Source: Podospora bellae-mahoneyi (taxonomy: Eukaryota > Ascomycota > Sordariomycetes > Sordariales > Podosporaceae). Taken from it: DNA of 64,000 nt. The stretch covers positions 930,001-994,000 of the forward strand of contig NW_026946360.1 in NCBI RefSeq assembly GCF_035222275.1, in the 5' to 3' direction. A model generated the notes under the pieces. That model saw only the letters and a list, made by a program, of their open reading frames with translations, did not search any database and had not been told where the DNA came from. Below, piece after piece: positions 1 through 12,741 of the stretch. How positions within the stretch are numbered: position 1 is the stretch's first letter; every line of letters starts with the position of its first letter. A program made the translations under genes and the position numbers.

Positions 1-279
1 ACTTTGTCCAAGAGACACAAGCCACATGTCGTCACGGACAAGTCCAAGAAAACATACACGCCATTCCCCCCTGCACCCGAGAAGAGCAAGGTCGACCTGC
101 AGATCGAGAGTGGCGAGTACTTTTTGGGCAAGGAGGCGAAGCAACGGATGGCCGAGCAAGAGCGCGCGGAGAAGTCGAAGCAGAAGAAGGAGGAAAAGAA
201 GCGAGAACGCGAGAAGGAGTATGTGCCGCCGGAGGAAAGTGCTTCCAAGTCCAAGAAGAGAAAGACATCGCGCGATTGA
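1..279 (+). CDS. KRR1: KRR1 small-subunit processome protein, C-terminal end only
   Basis: The open frame enters from the left edge and ends at a TGA at 277-279, giving the last 92 residues. The block KKTYTPFPPAPEKSKVDLQI followed by ESGEYFLGK is the conserved segment after the KH-like region of Krr1 (fission yeast Mis3), a nucleolar protein of the small-subunit processome needed for 18S rRNA processing and 40S assembly. The rest is a lysine- and glutamate-rich tail (KQKKEEKKREREKEY) ending in a basic KSKKRKTSRD, as expected for the Krr1 C-terminus. The KH domain lies outside the window. No intron is visible in this part. The family call rests on one short conserved block plus the basic tail, so it is good but not absolute. 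Confidence 0.85.
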   Translation, partial: TLSKRHKPHVVTDKSKKTYTPFPPAPEKSKVDLQIESGEYFLGKEAKQRMAEQERAEKSKQKKEEKKREREKEYVPPEESASKSKKRKTSRD

Positions 280-672
280 GGTTGAGTGGCGGAGGGAAAG
301 GGAGTTGTAATGGAGACCTGTCAATCTGGATGTTCCAATCCAGAGCCCATGATACCAAGCAGGGCCTGATGCTGACTGAGTTGGCGTAAATCTTCTGCTT
401 TTGTGACTTTTTTTTGCTTTGAGGACAGCGATCATCTTTTGGTTGGCGAGTTTGGAAAAGGAACCGAGGCACTGGCGTCATCGGTTTCCATATCCGTTGG
501 TGCGGGGGAACGTGGGGAAGGCGGATCCGGGTCGAACTCCTTAGCGCCGGGATTCGATTTCTTAAAGGGACGACACCCAGTGGCTCATCAAGGTTGACCC
601 CTTCCGTTACTACTGACTGCATTTATGTACATTAATTGATATCTCGATTTGAGGTGATTCATCACATTCACC
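280..672. other. Intergenic: KRR1 3' side and promoter of the MDR oxidoreductase
   Basis: No gene is supported here. It holds the presumed KRR1 3' UTR and the upstream region of the next gene. The short open frames are not conserved-looking. Confidence 0.5.
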
Positions 673-1851
673 ATGCCTCAAAATCAGAGCCTCACCATCA
701 AGCCTATCGAAGGTGCAAAGCCGGGCAAGGTCTATTATTCGTGAGTTTTGGCGTTCCCATGCAACTCTCTCACCAAGTATTAATAAGCTTGAAGCCTTCA
801 CCTCAACACATCACCTGTTCCCACGCCCGGACCGGGCCAGGTGCTCGTCAAAGTGCGGGCCAGCGCTCTCAACCACCGCGACCTCTTCATCCGCCAGCAC
901 CTCTACCCCGGCATCTCCTTTTCTGCCCCTTTGCTAGCCGATGGTTATGGAACTGTGGTATCACCAAGCTCATCACCGTTGTACAACAAGCCCGTCTTGG
1001 TCACACCCTCGCGCGGCTGGATTTCATCCCCTGACGGCCCGGAACCCATCCCTGCGACGGAAACCAACAGGGAGGAAAAGGAATGGAGTGTAATCGGCGG
1101 GTCGGCTCGTTATTCTGATCAAGGAACGGCTCAAAGCTTCATCGTGGTACCCGAGGAGGAGGTATTTCCTGCTCCGGGCCACTTGACATCCGCGGAAGGG
1201 GCTGCGCTGCCTTTGGCTGGGCTGACGGCGTGGAGAGCGCTGATCACAAAGGGGGAGGCCGAAAGAGGTCAGAATGTGTTGGTCACGGGGATTGGCGGAG
1301 GTGTCGCGCTCGCGGCTTTGCAGTTTGCGGTGAAGAAGGGGTGCAATGTTTATGTTACTTCCTCGTCGCAGGAAAAGATCAACAAGGCGTTGGAAATGGG
1401 CGCCAAGGGTGGGGTGTTGTATACTGAGGTGACTTGGGAAAAGACACTGCTGAAGCAGCTGCCCAAGACAAGACCGTTTATCGATGTCATTGTCGACGGG
1501 TCGGGAGGAGATATCGTCGCCAAAGGAATCAAGATGCTAAAGCAGGGAGGCAAGATTGTGGTGTATGGGATGACAGTGGGACCGAAGATGGAGTGGAACA
1601 TGAATGCCGTGTTAAAAAATATTGAGTTGAGAGGCACGAGCATGGGCAGCAGGGCTGAGTTTGGGGACATGGTCAAGTTTGTGGACGAGAACAAGATCAA
1701 GCCGGTTGTCAGCCGGGTTGTGAGCGGTGGGTTGGAGAACATCCAGGGCATCGATGGGCTGTTTGAGGATCTCAAGGGTGGCAAGCAGTTTGGCAAATTG
1801 GTCATCCTGGTAGACGGAGAGGAAGAAGGGGCGAGGTCACCCAAGTTGTAG
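673..1851 (+). CDS. MDR-superfamily zinc-type alcohol dehydrogenase-like oxidoreductase
   Basis: Two exons, 673-740 and 795-1851, separated by a 54-nt GTGAGT...AAG intron, encode 374 residues. The splice joins PGKVYYS to the conserved N-terminal GroES-like segment (PTPGPGQVLVKVRASALNHR, then DLFIRQHLYPG). A dinucleotide-binding Rossmann loop follows (VLVTGIGGGVALAALQFA, about residue 210), typical of NADPH-dependent quinone-reductase-like medium-chain dehydrogenases. The structural-zinc cysteine cluster of classical alcohol dehydrogenases is not seen. Closest in my memory are fungal YogA-like zinc-type alcohol dehydrogenase-like proteins. The substrate cannot be read from the sequence. The long open frame that begins at 841 lacks a proper start; the 5' exon supplies the usual N-terminus. 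The stop is 128 bp from the stop of the convergent RNase H2C gene. Confidence 0.85.
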
Positions 1852-1979
1852 GGATGTGTGCAACTTCTCTGTATCAATCTCTAGCCTTTTTGCTGATGAT
1901 TTATGCTGAGCTCAGCTCTTGAAACGCTCGCGTCTTTTGTTTCCCTAATGTTCAGGCAACCTTCCTTCAAATCGTCCCA

Positions 1980-2488
1980 CTACTTACTATCCCCATTATC
2001 AAGAGAATGAATTGCCGCGGCGACACCCACCCACTCCTCCAGACTCCTTACATACCCATCCGCCGCTGCGTCAGCTAAGCTTTCATGACCCCAGACCACT
2101 ACCTCGTCAAACTCAGCTTGCACCTCCAGTTTCCCATGGCTATCTTTCTCGAGATCTATCACATCTGCCTCTCCGTTCTGATCTGGTAATGATGAGATGG
2201 CAACAACACCTTTGTATCCTTCTGGCAATGCGACGGGCTTGCCTCTTAGCTTGCGGCCGCGGAAGTAGGCTTCTTTGATGCCTGCAGAGAATGTTAGTCA
2301 TGGATGAATAAGACCTGGAAAATGCTAGAGGGCATACCTGTTGATGTTGATGTTTGTGGGTCCCAGAAGGACTGTATTGGTCCGACTGGCCCGGTATGAT
2401 GGATTTTGCAAGGGAGAAGGTGGGCCGTCGTTCTCTTTGGCGAAGAGGAGGCAGAGCCAATGTCAAGAATTGGTTGCGATGTTCCCAT
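1980..2488 (-). CDS. RNH203: Ribonuclease H2 non-catalytic subunit C
   Basis: Two exons on the minus strand (2488-2338, 2281-1980) with a 56-nt intron (GTATGC...CAG) give 150 residues. The start at 2488 opens MGTSQPILDIG. The diagnostic RNase H2C pieces follow: HLLPCKIHHTGPVGPIQSFW near residue 20-40, then GRKLRGKPVALPEGYKGVV across and after the splice, and a C-terminal WGHES...LEEWVGVAAAIH. This small beta-barrel subunit, with Rnh202, scaffolds catalytic Rnh201 for removing ribonucleotides from DNA and RNA from hybrids. The splice phase is exact (GG|C), and reading through the intron would destroy the GRKLRG block. An ACGCGT site lies 113 bp upstream of the ATG. The gene symbol follows the yeast name; family assignment is from the two motif blocks. 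Confidence 0.85.
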
Positions 2489-3349
2489 TTTGTAGATTCG
2501 ATCAAAGAAGGATGAAGTGGATATCCTTTCTGGTGTCTTGAATGGGATGAGTTGAAGGAGCGCGTCAACAACGGAGAGTTTAATCGAAACGCGATTGGAG
2601 ACGCGTCGCATGTCCACCAAGGTTCTCAGGTGGGGCGCCCTGACCCTAACCCGGCCGCGCATTTGATGCCCCTGACACAGTTCCGCCATCACCGTGAAAG
2701 ACAAACTGGTTCCAACACAGGAGATTAAATATTTTGATTGATCTCAGTTACATATGAGGAAACTCTGCCTTGCACTCACACAGGACACTGAATATCGGCG
2801 GGCTTGCGGCAGTGAAGAACGACAGGGGTGATGTGATGATGTGATATGGCCCTCAGCAGATATGAGACGAGCAGTTCATACTGAGGAGTGGCCCTTCCAA
2901 TTATTTTACAAGATGGCCTCGAAAAGCTATCCTTCCATTTGCCTCCTGTGACAGTCCATCGACCCGCCACATCATCAAAACCCATTCTCCGCCGACACGA
3001 ACCCCATTTAATATGTTTGGTGGTGACACGATCGATATATCGTGCATGTTTCTCCAAGAGCGGGCAAGGTCTCGCTTTGTGTCAGTAATCTTCAAGTGAA
3101 CGCATTCCTCTGCTGTTCATGGCGGCCACATGCGATTCGCGATGACTGTCTTCGGAAGAAGGATACCATAATATCAGTGGCCTTAACAGACTGGGTCATC
3201 TCCTGTCAATCGTCGAAGGCGGTCCAGATAAGTTAGGACACTCCTGTCAGGCTGGGGACAGCCTTCCATTCTGCTTCCAGCATTGACACTTCCAACAGCC
3301 AGCGTCAACTGGTGATCTACAGATGATGTCTTTCATATTCCGTGCCCAT
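2489..3349. other. Intergenic: RNH2C promoter side and REX4 3' side
   Basis: 861 bp with no supportable gene. Open frames under 95 codons on both strands show no recognisable domain. Apart from the ACGCGT site, nothing stands out. Confidence 0.5.
2601..2606. promoter_or_regulatory. ACGCGT (MCB-type) site upstream of RNase H2C
   Basis: A perfect ACGCGT palindrome 113 bp upstream of the RNH2C start codon, with a nearby CGAAACGCGA at 2585-2594. ACGCGT is the MBF binding core that times S-phase genes in yeasts. A single hexamer can occur by chance, so this is only suggestive. Confidence 0.35.
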
Positions 3350-4369
3350 TCACTTTCTCTTCGACTTTTTGCCCTTCCCTGCTTTGTTCGGCTTCGGTTT
3401 GGTCTTGACATCTTCCGGATATCGGTTCGCGTGCTCCATGTCGAAGGCCGGCTTGTGTTTTCGAAACAACAGCATGGCCACCCTTGCGTCTTCGATACTG
3501 CTGTGCTGGCCCGTTTGGATCTCCAACCCCAGAATTTCCTTCGCCAGTGCTTTCAAAGCAGGTTTGGGTCCGTTCCCGTACTTCTTGAACCCCGAAAACT
3601 TGGCTGTATCCCGTATCATCTTCATTGGATGATCAAGGTCAAGACACTTGAGATCATGCTTGACATCGTGACCGACAACTATCCTGCCTTTTAAAAGCTT
3701 GGCTACTTCAGCCTGAACTTCAGAAAACGGCCGGGCATCCCTCATGTGTTTTGGCGCGATGCCAGATACGGCAGTTCGCCAATCCGTGACCTTTTCGCGC
3801 TGGAGAACGTAGGAGTCGTAGATTTGGGTGCCATGGAAATCAGTTATTGAGACACGGGCGAGGGAAGAGTCAACGCCACCGGGACCGAATCCGACCATTT
3901 CGCAGTCTATCGCCAGGTATTTCGTCCTATCCAATGAAGCTGTTGGGGAGAGGCCCTGGTTGGGGTGGCTGGGCAAAGAGGACAGGAGGGTGGGGGAAAT
4001 AGTGAGGTTGTAAGCTTCCGACAGTGACTCGTGGGAGATGCCATGGTTTTGCCTCAGAAACTGAATAGATGGTTGGTTCGTGAGAGGGGCCGTCGAGGTG
4101 ACTGGTTGAGAAGAGACAGCGCCCATTTTTTCCGTTGAACTGGTTGCCGAGGTCGTATTTGTTGGTTGTTTCTTCGGGAAGGAGAATGTTCTGGTCCTTT
4201 TTCTTTTCGGCTTTGAGTCTTGATCATCAGATGCTGACTTCCTCTTCTTATTGTTGGCAGGGGCTGAGGGACTGGCTGAGGTTGATGAAGAGGATGCTGG
4301 TTCTGAAGCAGATCCAGCTTTGAGGCGTGCTTGCAGAATCTTCCAATTCGATGAGAGTTCTGGGGCCAT
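3350..4369 (-). CDS. REX4: RNA exonuclease 4, DEDDh 3'-5' exonuclease
   Basis: A single exon of 339 residues. Residues 1-150 are a low-complexity Ser/Thr/Lys-rich leader with basic clusters (KPKRKRTR) that could act as a nuclear signal. The exonuclease domain runs from about 150 to 318. Exo I is YLAIDCEMVGFGPGG (D155, E157), Exo II is GRIVVGHDVKHDLKCL (D235), and Exo III is HSSIEDARVAMLLF (H289, D294), so the four acidic residues and the catalytic His of a DEDDh nuclease are present. The DCEMVG form plus KKYGNG and HANRYPEDV are typical of Rex4, which works in ITS1 pre-rRNA processing in the nucleolus. The C-terminus is lysine-rich. It is divergent from ESA1, with 457 bp between the start codons. 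Confidence 0.93.
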   Translation of the reverse strand: MAPELSSNWKILQARLKAGSASEPASSSSTSASPSAPANNKKRKSASDDQDSKPKRKRTRTFSFPKKQPTNTTSATSSTEKMGAVSSQPVTSTAPLTNQPSIQFLRQNHGISHESLSEAYNLTISPTLLSSLPSHPNQGLSPTASLDRTKYLAIDCEMVGFGPGGVDSSLARVSITDFHGTQIYDSYVLQREKVTDWRTAVSGIAPKHMRDARPFSEVQAEVAKLLKGRIVVGHDVKHDLKCLDLDHPMKMIRDTAKFSGFKKYGNGPKPALKALAKEILGLEIQTGQHSSIEDARVAMLLFRKHKPAFDMEHANRYPEDVKTKPKPNKAGKGKKSKRK

Positions 4370-4826
4370 GATGGCGGATTCGAAATTTGGTAATGTTATT
4401 TCAGGAGCATCCAGTCAGGATTTATGAACCTCGACAGTATTGATGATGTTCTAGGCGTTGGAGTTAAGTCCTTTTGAGTGAGGATAAAATACATTGAGAT
4501 TTGCACCATGAACGAAAGTGGACTAGTGAGGTGAAGTTTCGAAGGGGTTAGGGTTGGCACCGCGCCTGCTTGAGATTTAAGCCAGGGACTTTTTGAGCAA
4601 CAGCCGCAGCCATCAAGGTGCCTGACATGGATTGTTCTGGGCCACTGGCGTGGCGCCAGAAATTTTGGACCGTGCCCCAGAAGTCCATCTTTTGGAGGGG
4701 CAATTAATTCACTGCAACAGCTCTCAAATCCTAAGCTGAACTGCAATCGAGTACTTTGTAGCCGAGTCGCATCACGACGCCCATCCACTTCCCATCAACC
4801 TCCGACAGCGCGCATCAAAATTCATC
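4370..4826. other. Divergent promoter region of REX4 and ESA1
   Basis: 457 bp between two start codons on opposite strands. No gene is supported. It is presumed to hold both promoters and 5' UTRs; no clear TATA or other element is recognised. Confidence 0.5.
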
Positions 4827-6402
4827 ATGAGTCCTAACGGAGAAGCAACCGCCGGCCGCGATGAGCCACGGAAAAAGGGTATCGCGACAGCGGACACTCT
4901 TGTGTAGGGATTGCTCCTTGTTCATATGTGTGTCGCATTCGTGGCTGGCTGTACTGACATCTTTCAACAGCGCTGGATGTGTCGCTTATGTTACAAAAGA
5001 TGGCGAACCGCGTCGTGCAACCATTCTGGGCATCAGGGAGACCAAAAGTGGGCGCCAATGGTATGCAAACTTCGACAGCTTTAACAAACGTCTCGACGAG
5101 TGGGTGCCGCAAGCAAGGATAAACTTCGACAAGGAGGTCGAGTGGCCGAACCCCGAAAAGGATAAACCAAAGGACCCAAAGAGCAAGAAGACAACCGCCG
5201 CAACATCCAAGAAGTCACAACCGTCGAAGAAGAACCAGAAACGAGTCAGTAAAAGGGAACAGTCGGTTGCATCCGAAGGCCAGACGCCACACCCCTGGAC
5301 GGAATATGTCGAGAATGGGCAAAACAAGGATAAGAATCAGGAGACGGAGGAGAAATCCATGGGGAGTTTGGAAGTGGGAGGAACACCTGGCGTTCTTGGA
5401 CCAGACGAAATGGAAATCGACGAAGACGAGACACCAGCCGGCGCAGCCAAAAAGGACAGCCTCGGCCCTTTTAGTCGTCAGCAAGAGATTGAAAAACTCC
5501 GGACGTCAGGGTCCATGACTCAAAATCCAGCTGAAGTATCACGGATCCGAAATATCTCACAAGTCGAGTTTGGACGGTACGTGTTGTTTCCATGGTACTT
5601 TTCGCCATACCCCGAAGTGTTCAGCCAGGAGGAGTCCATTTTCATCTGCGAGTTCTGCCTGAGCTACTACGCGGACATGAAATCTTTCTCAAGACATCGG
5701 CAGAAGTGCACACTTCAACACCCCCCGGGAAACGAGATCTATCGGGACGATTTTGTGTCATTCTTTGAGATAGATGGCAGGAGGCAGCGAACGTGGTGTC
5801 GGAACCTGTGTCTGTTGTCAAAGATGTTTCTTGATCACAAGACACTTTACTATGATGTCGACCCATTCTTGTTCTACGTCATGACGACGAGAGACGAGCG
5901 AGGGTGTCATCTTATTGGATATTTTTCCAAGGAAAAGGAAAGTACAGACGGTTACAACGTTGCGTGTATTTTGACGCTCCCACAGTATCAGCGGAAAGGC
6001 TATGGTCGACTTCTGATCCAATTCTCGTACGAACTTTCCAAGATTGAGGGCAAACTTGGATCACCGGAAAAGCCGCTCTCAGATTTGGGTTTGCTGAGTT
6101 ACCGCCAGTACTGGTCAGAAAACATCATCGACCTGCTGCTTGGCTTTAGCGAGAGAGATGAGAAGTGCACCATCGAAACCATTGCACAGCACCTTGCCAT
6201 GACGGCCACCGACGTTGAGCATACCCTTCAGGCACTAAAGATGCAGGTCTACCATAAGGGTGAGCACAAGATCGTGCTGTCGGACAAGCTAGTGGAACAG
6301 CGGGCCAAGAGCAGAGCGAAACAAAAGAGACTGATTGATCCTGAACGGATCCAGTGGAAGCCACCCGTGTTTACAGCATCATCAAGAACTTGGGGTTGGT
6401 AG
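4827..6402 (+). CDS. ESA1: MYST histone acetyltransferase, NuA4 catalytic subunit
   Basis: Two exons, 4827-4903 and 4971-6402 (67-nt intron, GTAGGG...CAG, branch TACTGAC), give 502 residues. The N-terminus (GCVAYVTKDGEPRRATILGI, about residues 26-80) is the Tudor-knot/chromo barrel. A low-complexity linker follows to about 200. The MYST domain then carries the zinc finger FICEFCLSYYADMKSFSRHR-QKC (about 248-270), the catalytic Cys and Glu (NVACILTLP near 357; FSYELSK near 378) and the acetyl-CoA loop QYQRKGYGRLL (about 363-374). The ending, an IQWKPPVF block then WGW, matches Esa1 and separates it from Sas2/Sas3-type enzymes. Esa1 acetylates histones H4/H2A and is usually essential. An in-frame ATG at 4861 reads through the intron and was rejected as the start because it lacks the normal N-terminus. 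Confidence 0.95.
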
Positions 6403-6997
6403 GATGATCCCAAACTTAGACTTATGTGGTTAGGGGTAGGCTCAATGGGAAACGAGGGCTTGCCAGTTCAGCTTATTCTTGAGAGCGTACCAGCTGCAAC
6501 TTTGGAAGTACTTTTGGCACCCTCTCGACAGGAAAAAACAGTCAGTCTACGCGACTCGACTTTCTGAACGCGAGGAAATGGACTGGTCAGAGTAGTAGAG
6601 AGGACACGCTGTAAAATAGGTAATGTAGATGATTAGACGACAACCAATCATGACGGTATATGCATGTATTGAGTACCGTGTGCAGATTATATGCATATCT
6701 TCATAACGGGGCAATTAAGCAGGCCCCCACACTCGCGTTGCCCCTTTTTGACTAAATCGCGTGTCCCGCGTTTTCTCGCGTTTCTATTGACTCGGTGGAT
6801 CTTCCGTCTCTGTCCCTGACAACGCAGCTTCTTTGCGACAATCTTTCATCCCAGTCAATTTTCCCCGTTTGGTTTTGGTCGCATCTACAACCAAACAACC
6901 CAACGAGCCACTACTTAAGCTGTGTCTCTTACACCGGCTGTAAAGAGACGACAGACGATTCCACTTGTACGGGAAACGAATTCAATAATAACGAAAA
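6403..6997. other. Intergenic: ESA1 3' side and MCM6 promoter/5' UTR
   Basis: 595 bp without a gene. The right half contains the CGCGT cluster listed separately and a pyrimidine-rich stretch before the MCM6 start codon. Confidence 0.5.
6733..6781. promoter_or_regulatory. Cluster of four CGCGT cores upstream of MCM6
   Basis: CGCGT cores occur at 6734, 6758, 6767 and 6777, three of them as TCGCGT (ACGCGA on the other strand), 217-265 bp before the MCM6 ATG. ACGCGT/ACGCGA are binding cores of the MBF/SBF G1-S regulators known in yeasts, which control MCM genes. Four cores in under 50 bp are unlikely to be chance, but binding in this fungus is inferred. Confidence 0.55.
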
Positions 6998-9982
<2,985 letters not shown>

Positions 9983-10296
9983 GCTGGTCTACCGCATGGC
10001 GAAACACCTAGAAATCTGGAGAACGGATAAGCGCGTAAGCATGGCAGGGAAGGTAAAGCGAATTGGCTGGGAGCATGGAGTTGTATATCGCCTGGTTTTC
10101 AATGATACCTACTTTTGAGACTGTGATTCAACCGTTCCACACAGGTGTGGATGCTAACTGACCAGCGTTTGTCCCAGCTGGTTTGAGCGGGGGCGTCGCA
10201 GCATTAGATCATTGTTGCTTTTTCCCGCAGCTTTTTGCGTGTACTATTTACAACCATACCTATCACCAGTAAGAACAATCTTGCCAAAACTTTTCA
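9983..10296. other. Convergent 3' region between MCM6 and the deacetylase gene
   Basis: 314 bp between two stop codons facing each other. No gene is seen; presumed 3' UTRs and terminators. Confidence 0.5.
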
Positions 10297-12741
10297 TCAA
10301 GTCAGAGCCGGTGCCTTCGGGTCCTCCAAGCACTGATCCACCCTCATCAACCTCTTCCCGCTCGCTTTGGCCAGTTTGATAAACTCGGGCAACAAGTCCA
10401 CCGTGCTTTGGTGCAGGTAATGCATCACCATCAAGTTCCCGCCCTTGGCCAGATCGCGCTTGAACGCATCGAGCTGCTTGTTGGGAGTGGATGATTCAGC
10501 CCAAAGCCAGTCCTCCACGTCGATGCTCCACCCAACAATATACGGCTCTGGATCGTTCAGGTTTGCCGCCAGGCGCTGTCTCATTCTCGCACCTTCTGTT
10601 CCGAACGGAGGGCGAAAGTAGGACGACAGTAGGTTTGGAAACACCTGGCGGACGGCACCAATGTCGTTTTGGATCTCCCAGTCGATGGCTTGCTCGGTGG
10701 CGAGGCCTTCCATCTTGGGGTGCGTGTAGCTGTGCAGGGCGATCTGGTGGCCGCGAGAGGCCATGTCTTTGTACGCTGCTGCCAGGCCGTTGCTCTGGTC
10801 TAGGAGGGGCAGGCCAACGGTGAAGAAGGTGAGGGGGATGTTGGCTTCTTTGAGGATCTTCATGACCTGGGGGATGTACTCTGGGTTTCCGTCGTCAATG
10901 GCAAAGGCGAAGGAGTTGGGGCGGGTGCAGGCGAACACTAGCCTGCCCGAGGCTAGCTTGGGCGGGATCTTGAAGTTGGACGGGATGGAGGTGACGATTT
11001 CGATCTTGGTGATTGTTGTCGGCTCTGAAGTGTAGAAGCCGCGGAGGTTGAAACCAATGACGCGCTGGAGGTTGATGCTGAAGTGGGTGATGGGGACGTA
11101 GATGTCGGAGGTGGTTGCATAGCGAGAGGCTTCCACGGAGTCCCAGGTCTCGGGGTAGGGGGCCATCGTCTCGTTGCACTTGGAGTTGTGTTGTTGGAGG
11201 GCGATACTAAACTTGTTGCTACCCGAGTACGCGATATGGAGATAGCCTCCTGTCAGGTTGCGGAGGTCGGCGCACTTGTTGGCCAACTGAGTGTTCCAGC
11301 TTTGATCAGAGTCGTTGGTACGAATTGTAATGGCATTGTTGCCAAATGTGACCGCCATGCCCTCATCCGGACCGTGCCATTCGCCCAGCGAGTTGGTATT
11401 TTCGTTGGAGAATGTGTCAATAACATAACCCTTGGCACTTGGGGTTGTCACCTGGGTTGTTGTGCGCGTGAGGGCAGAGGGAGCTGGTGACGATGCTGGC
11501 GCGACGTACTCGGTAGCTGTCGATCCGCAGTAGAAGGACATGGGGCCGAGGATGACGCCCGCATTGAGGCCGGAAAAATAAATCATATCCAGCTTTGTCG
11601 TATCGACGCCACTGAACGCTGAAATGGGGAAGGAGTACAGCTTCTCGGTGCCATCGAATGTCCACTTTAACTGCGCTGTTGTCAAACTAACCGTCTTGAC
11701 GTTGTCTGAGCCGCAACTATCGGACCATCCCAGAGCCACTGAAAAGCTTGTGCCTCGTGCCGCCCTGATCCGGAACGAGATGCCTCCGTATCTGTTGTTG
11801 GCATTCAAACAACCGAACTGACTGTAAAAGTACGAGTTGGCATCTTTGGGGTAAAGGAGGACCCTGTTGTTGCTGACAACGACACTTGACATTGTTCCAT
11901 CATCGCTCGTTGCTTGCCCCATAGCGTTGTAGCCCAAGAATGTAAGACGGGACTGAGAAGCCCAGTCATCAATCAATAAGTTGGAGCACGTTGCGGGCTG
12001 GCTGGTGGTGACTGGCGGTGCTATTGTGGATCGAGTTGCGGTAGGGACGATGGTTGATCTTGTCGGTACACCTTAAAACAATTAGATGACTAAACAATTC
12101 ACTCCAACGAGTGGGATCATACTTGTTGAACCAGGGGACGTTGGCTGAGCCACATTCCCGCATATCCATGTGATATTGCCAATCGACCATTGAACATTGG
12201 ACTGTGAAAATACAGCCCAAACCCAACCGACAACAGCATCGTAGTTGGGTTCGTTGTCAAAGCCGACCAAGGGAACATTAATTGTCTGGCGGCTTCCGGT
12301 CAGGTTCTCGATGATAGTGTAGTGACTCTTGTATGTACCGTCGTTGGCGCTACAAGACGAAGTTGTCTGAAGCTCTAGAGCAAACGAAGCACCGGCAGGG
12401 CCCTCGACAGTGAATTGCAATCCTCCATATCCGTTTGTAACGGCAGGTTGACATTCGAATGATTCATAAAAATACGAGGTGGTATCCTTGGGGGTGAAGA
12501 CAACTTGACCTGTCCCAGCCGCAATGAATTCCATTGAACCGTCATCTGTTCTCAGTTAGACACCAGAAGACAGCAATACGAAAACTAACCCACCGCCGTT
12601 TGGGGATTCAAGGTTATTGACACCGCTGGTCCATTTGGTGAAGTTGTCGATAAGAAGATTAGATGTGCAGGCTTGTGCGTCTACTCCAGAGGCAGCCAGC
12701 ATGCCAGCCAGCCCGGCGGCGAACCAACGCGCGAAGAACAT
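10297..12741 (-). CDS. Secreted polysaccharide (chitin-type) deacetylase with three N-terminal modules
   Basis: Three exons (12741-12594, 12545-12123, 12071-10297; introns 48 and 51 nt) encode 781 residues. Residues 1-23 are a signal peptide (MFFARWFAAGLAGMLAASG). Three related beta-rich modules follow at about 24-185, 218-375 and 406-560. The first two share CSNLLIDxW, DDG(S/T)M, PKD...SYFY and a later Gly/aromatic block, separated by Thr/Pro/Ser linkers. The C-terminal NodB domain (about 575-770) has FAIDDG (D583, D584), HSYTH (H637, H641), RPPFG (R677), DVEDW and MHYLH (H741), so metal ligands and catalytic residues look intact. Such enzymes deacetylate cell-wall chitin or other N-acetylated glycans outside the cell. 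The donor of intron 1 was set at 12593 because it yields the DDGSM that matches module 2. Substrate and module function are inferred. Confidence 0.85.

Noticed and set aside
4861-4970. Alternative ESA1 start at ATG 4861 with the open frame running through to 4971
   Set aside because: That reading translates the intron and lacks the normal N-terminus; the ATG at 4827 with a 67-nt intron gives the family sequence.
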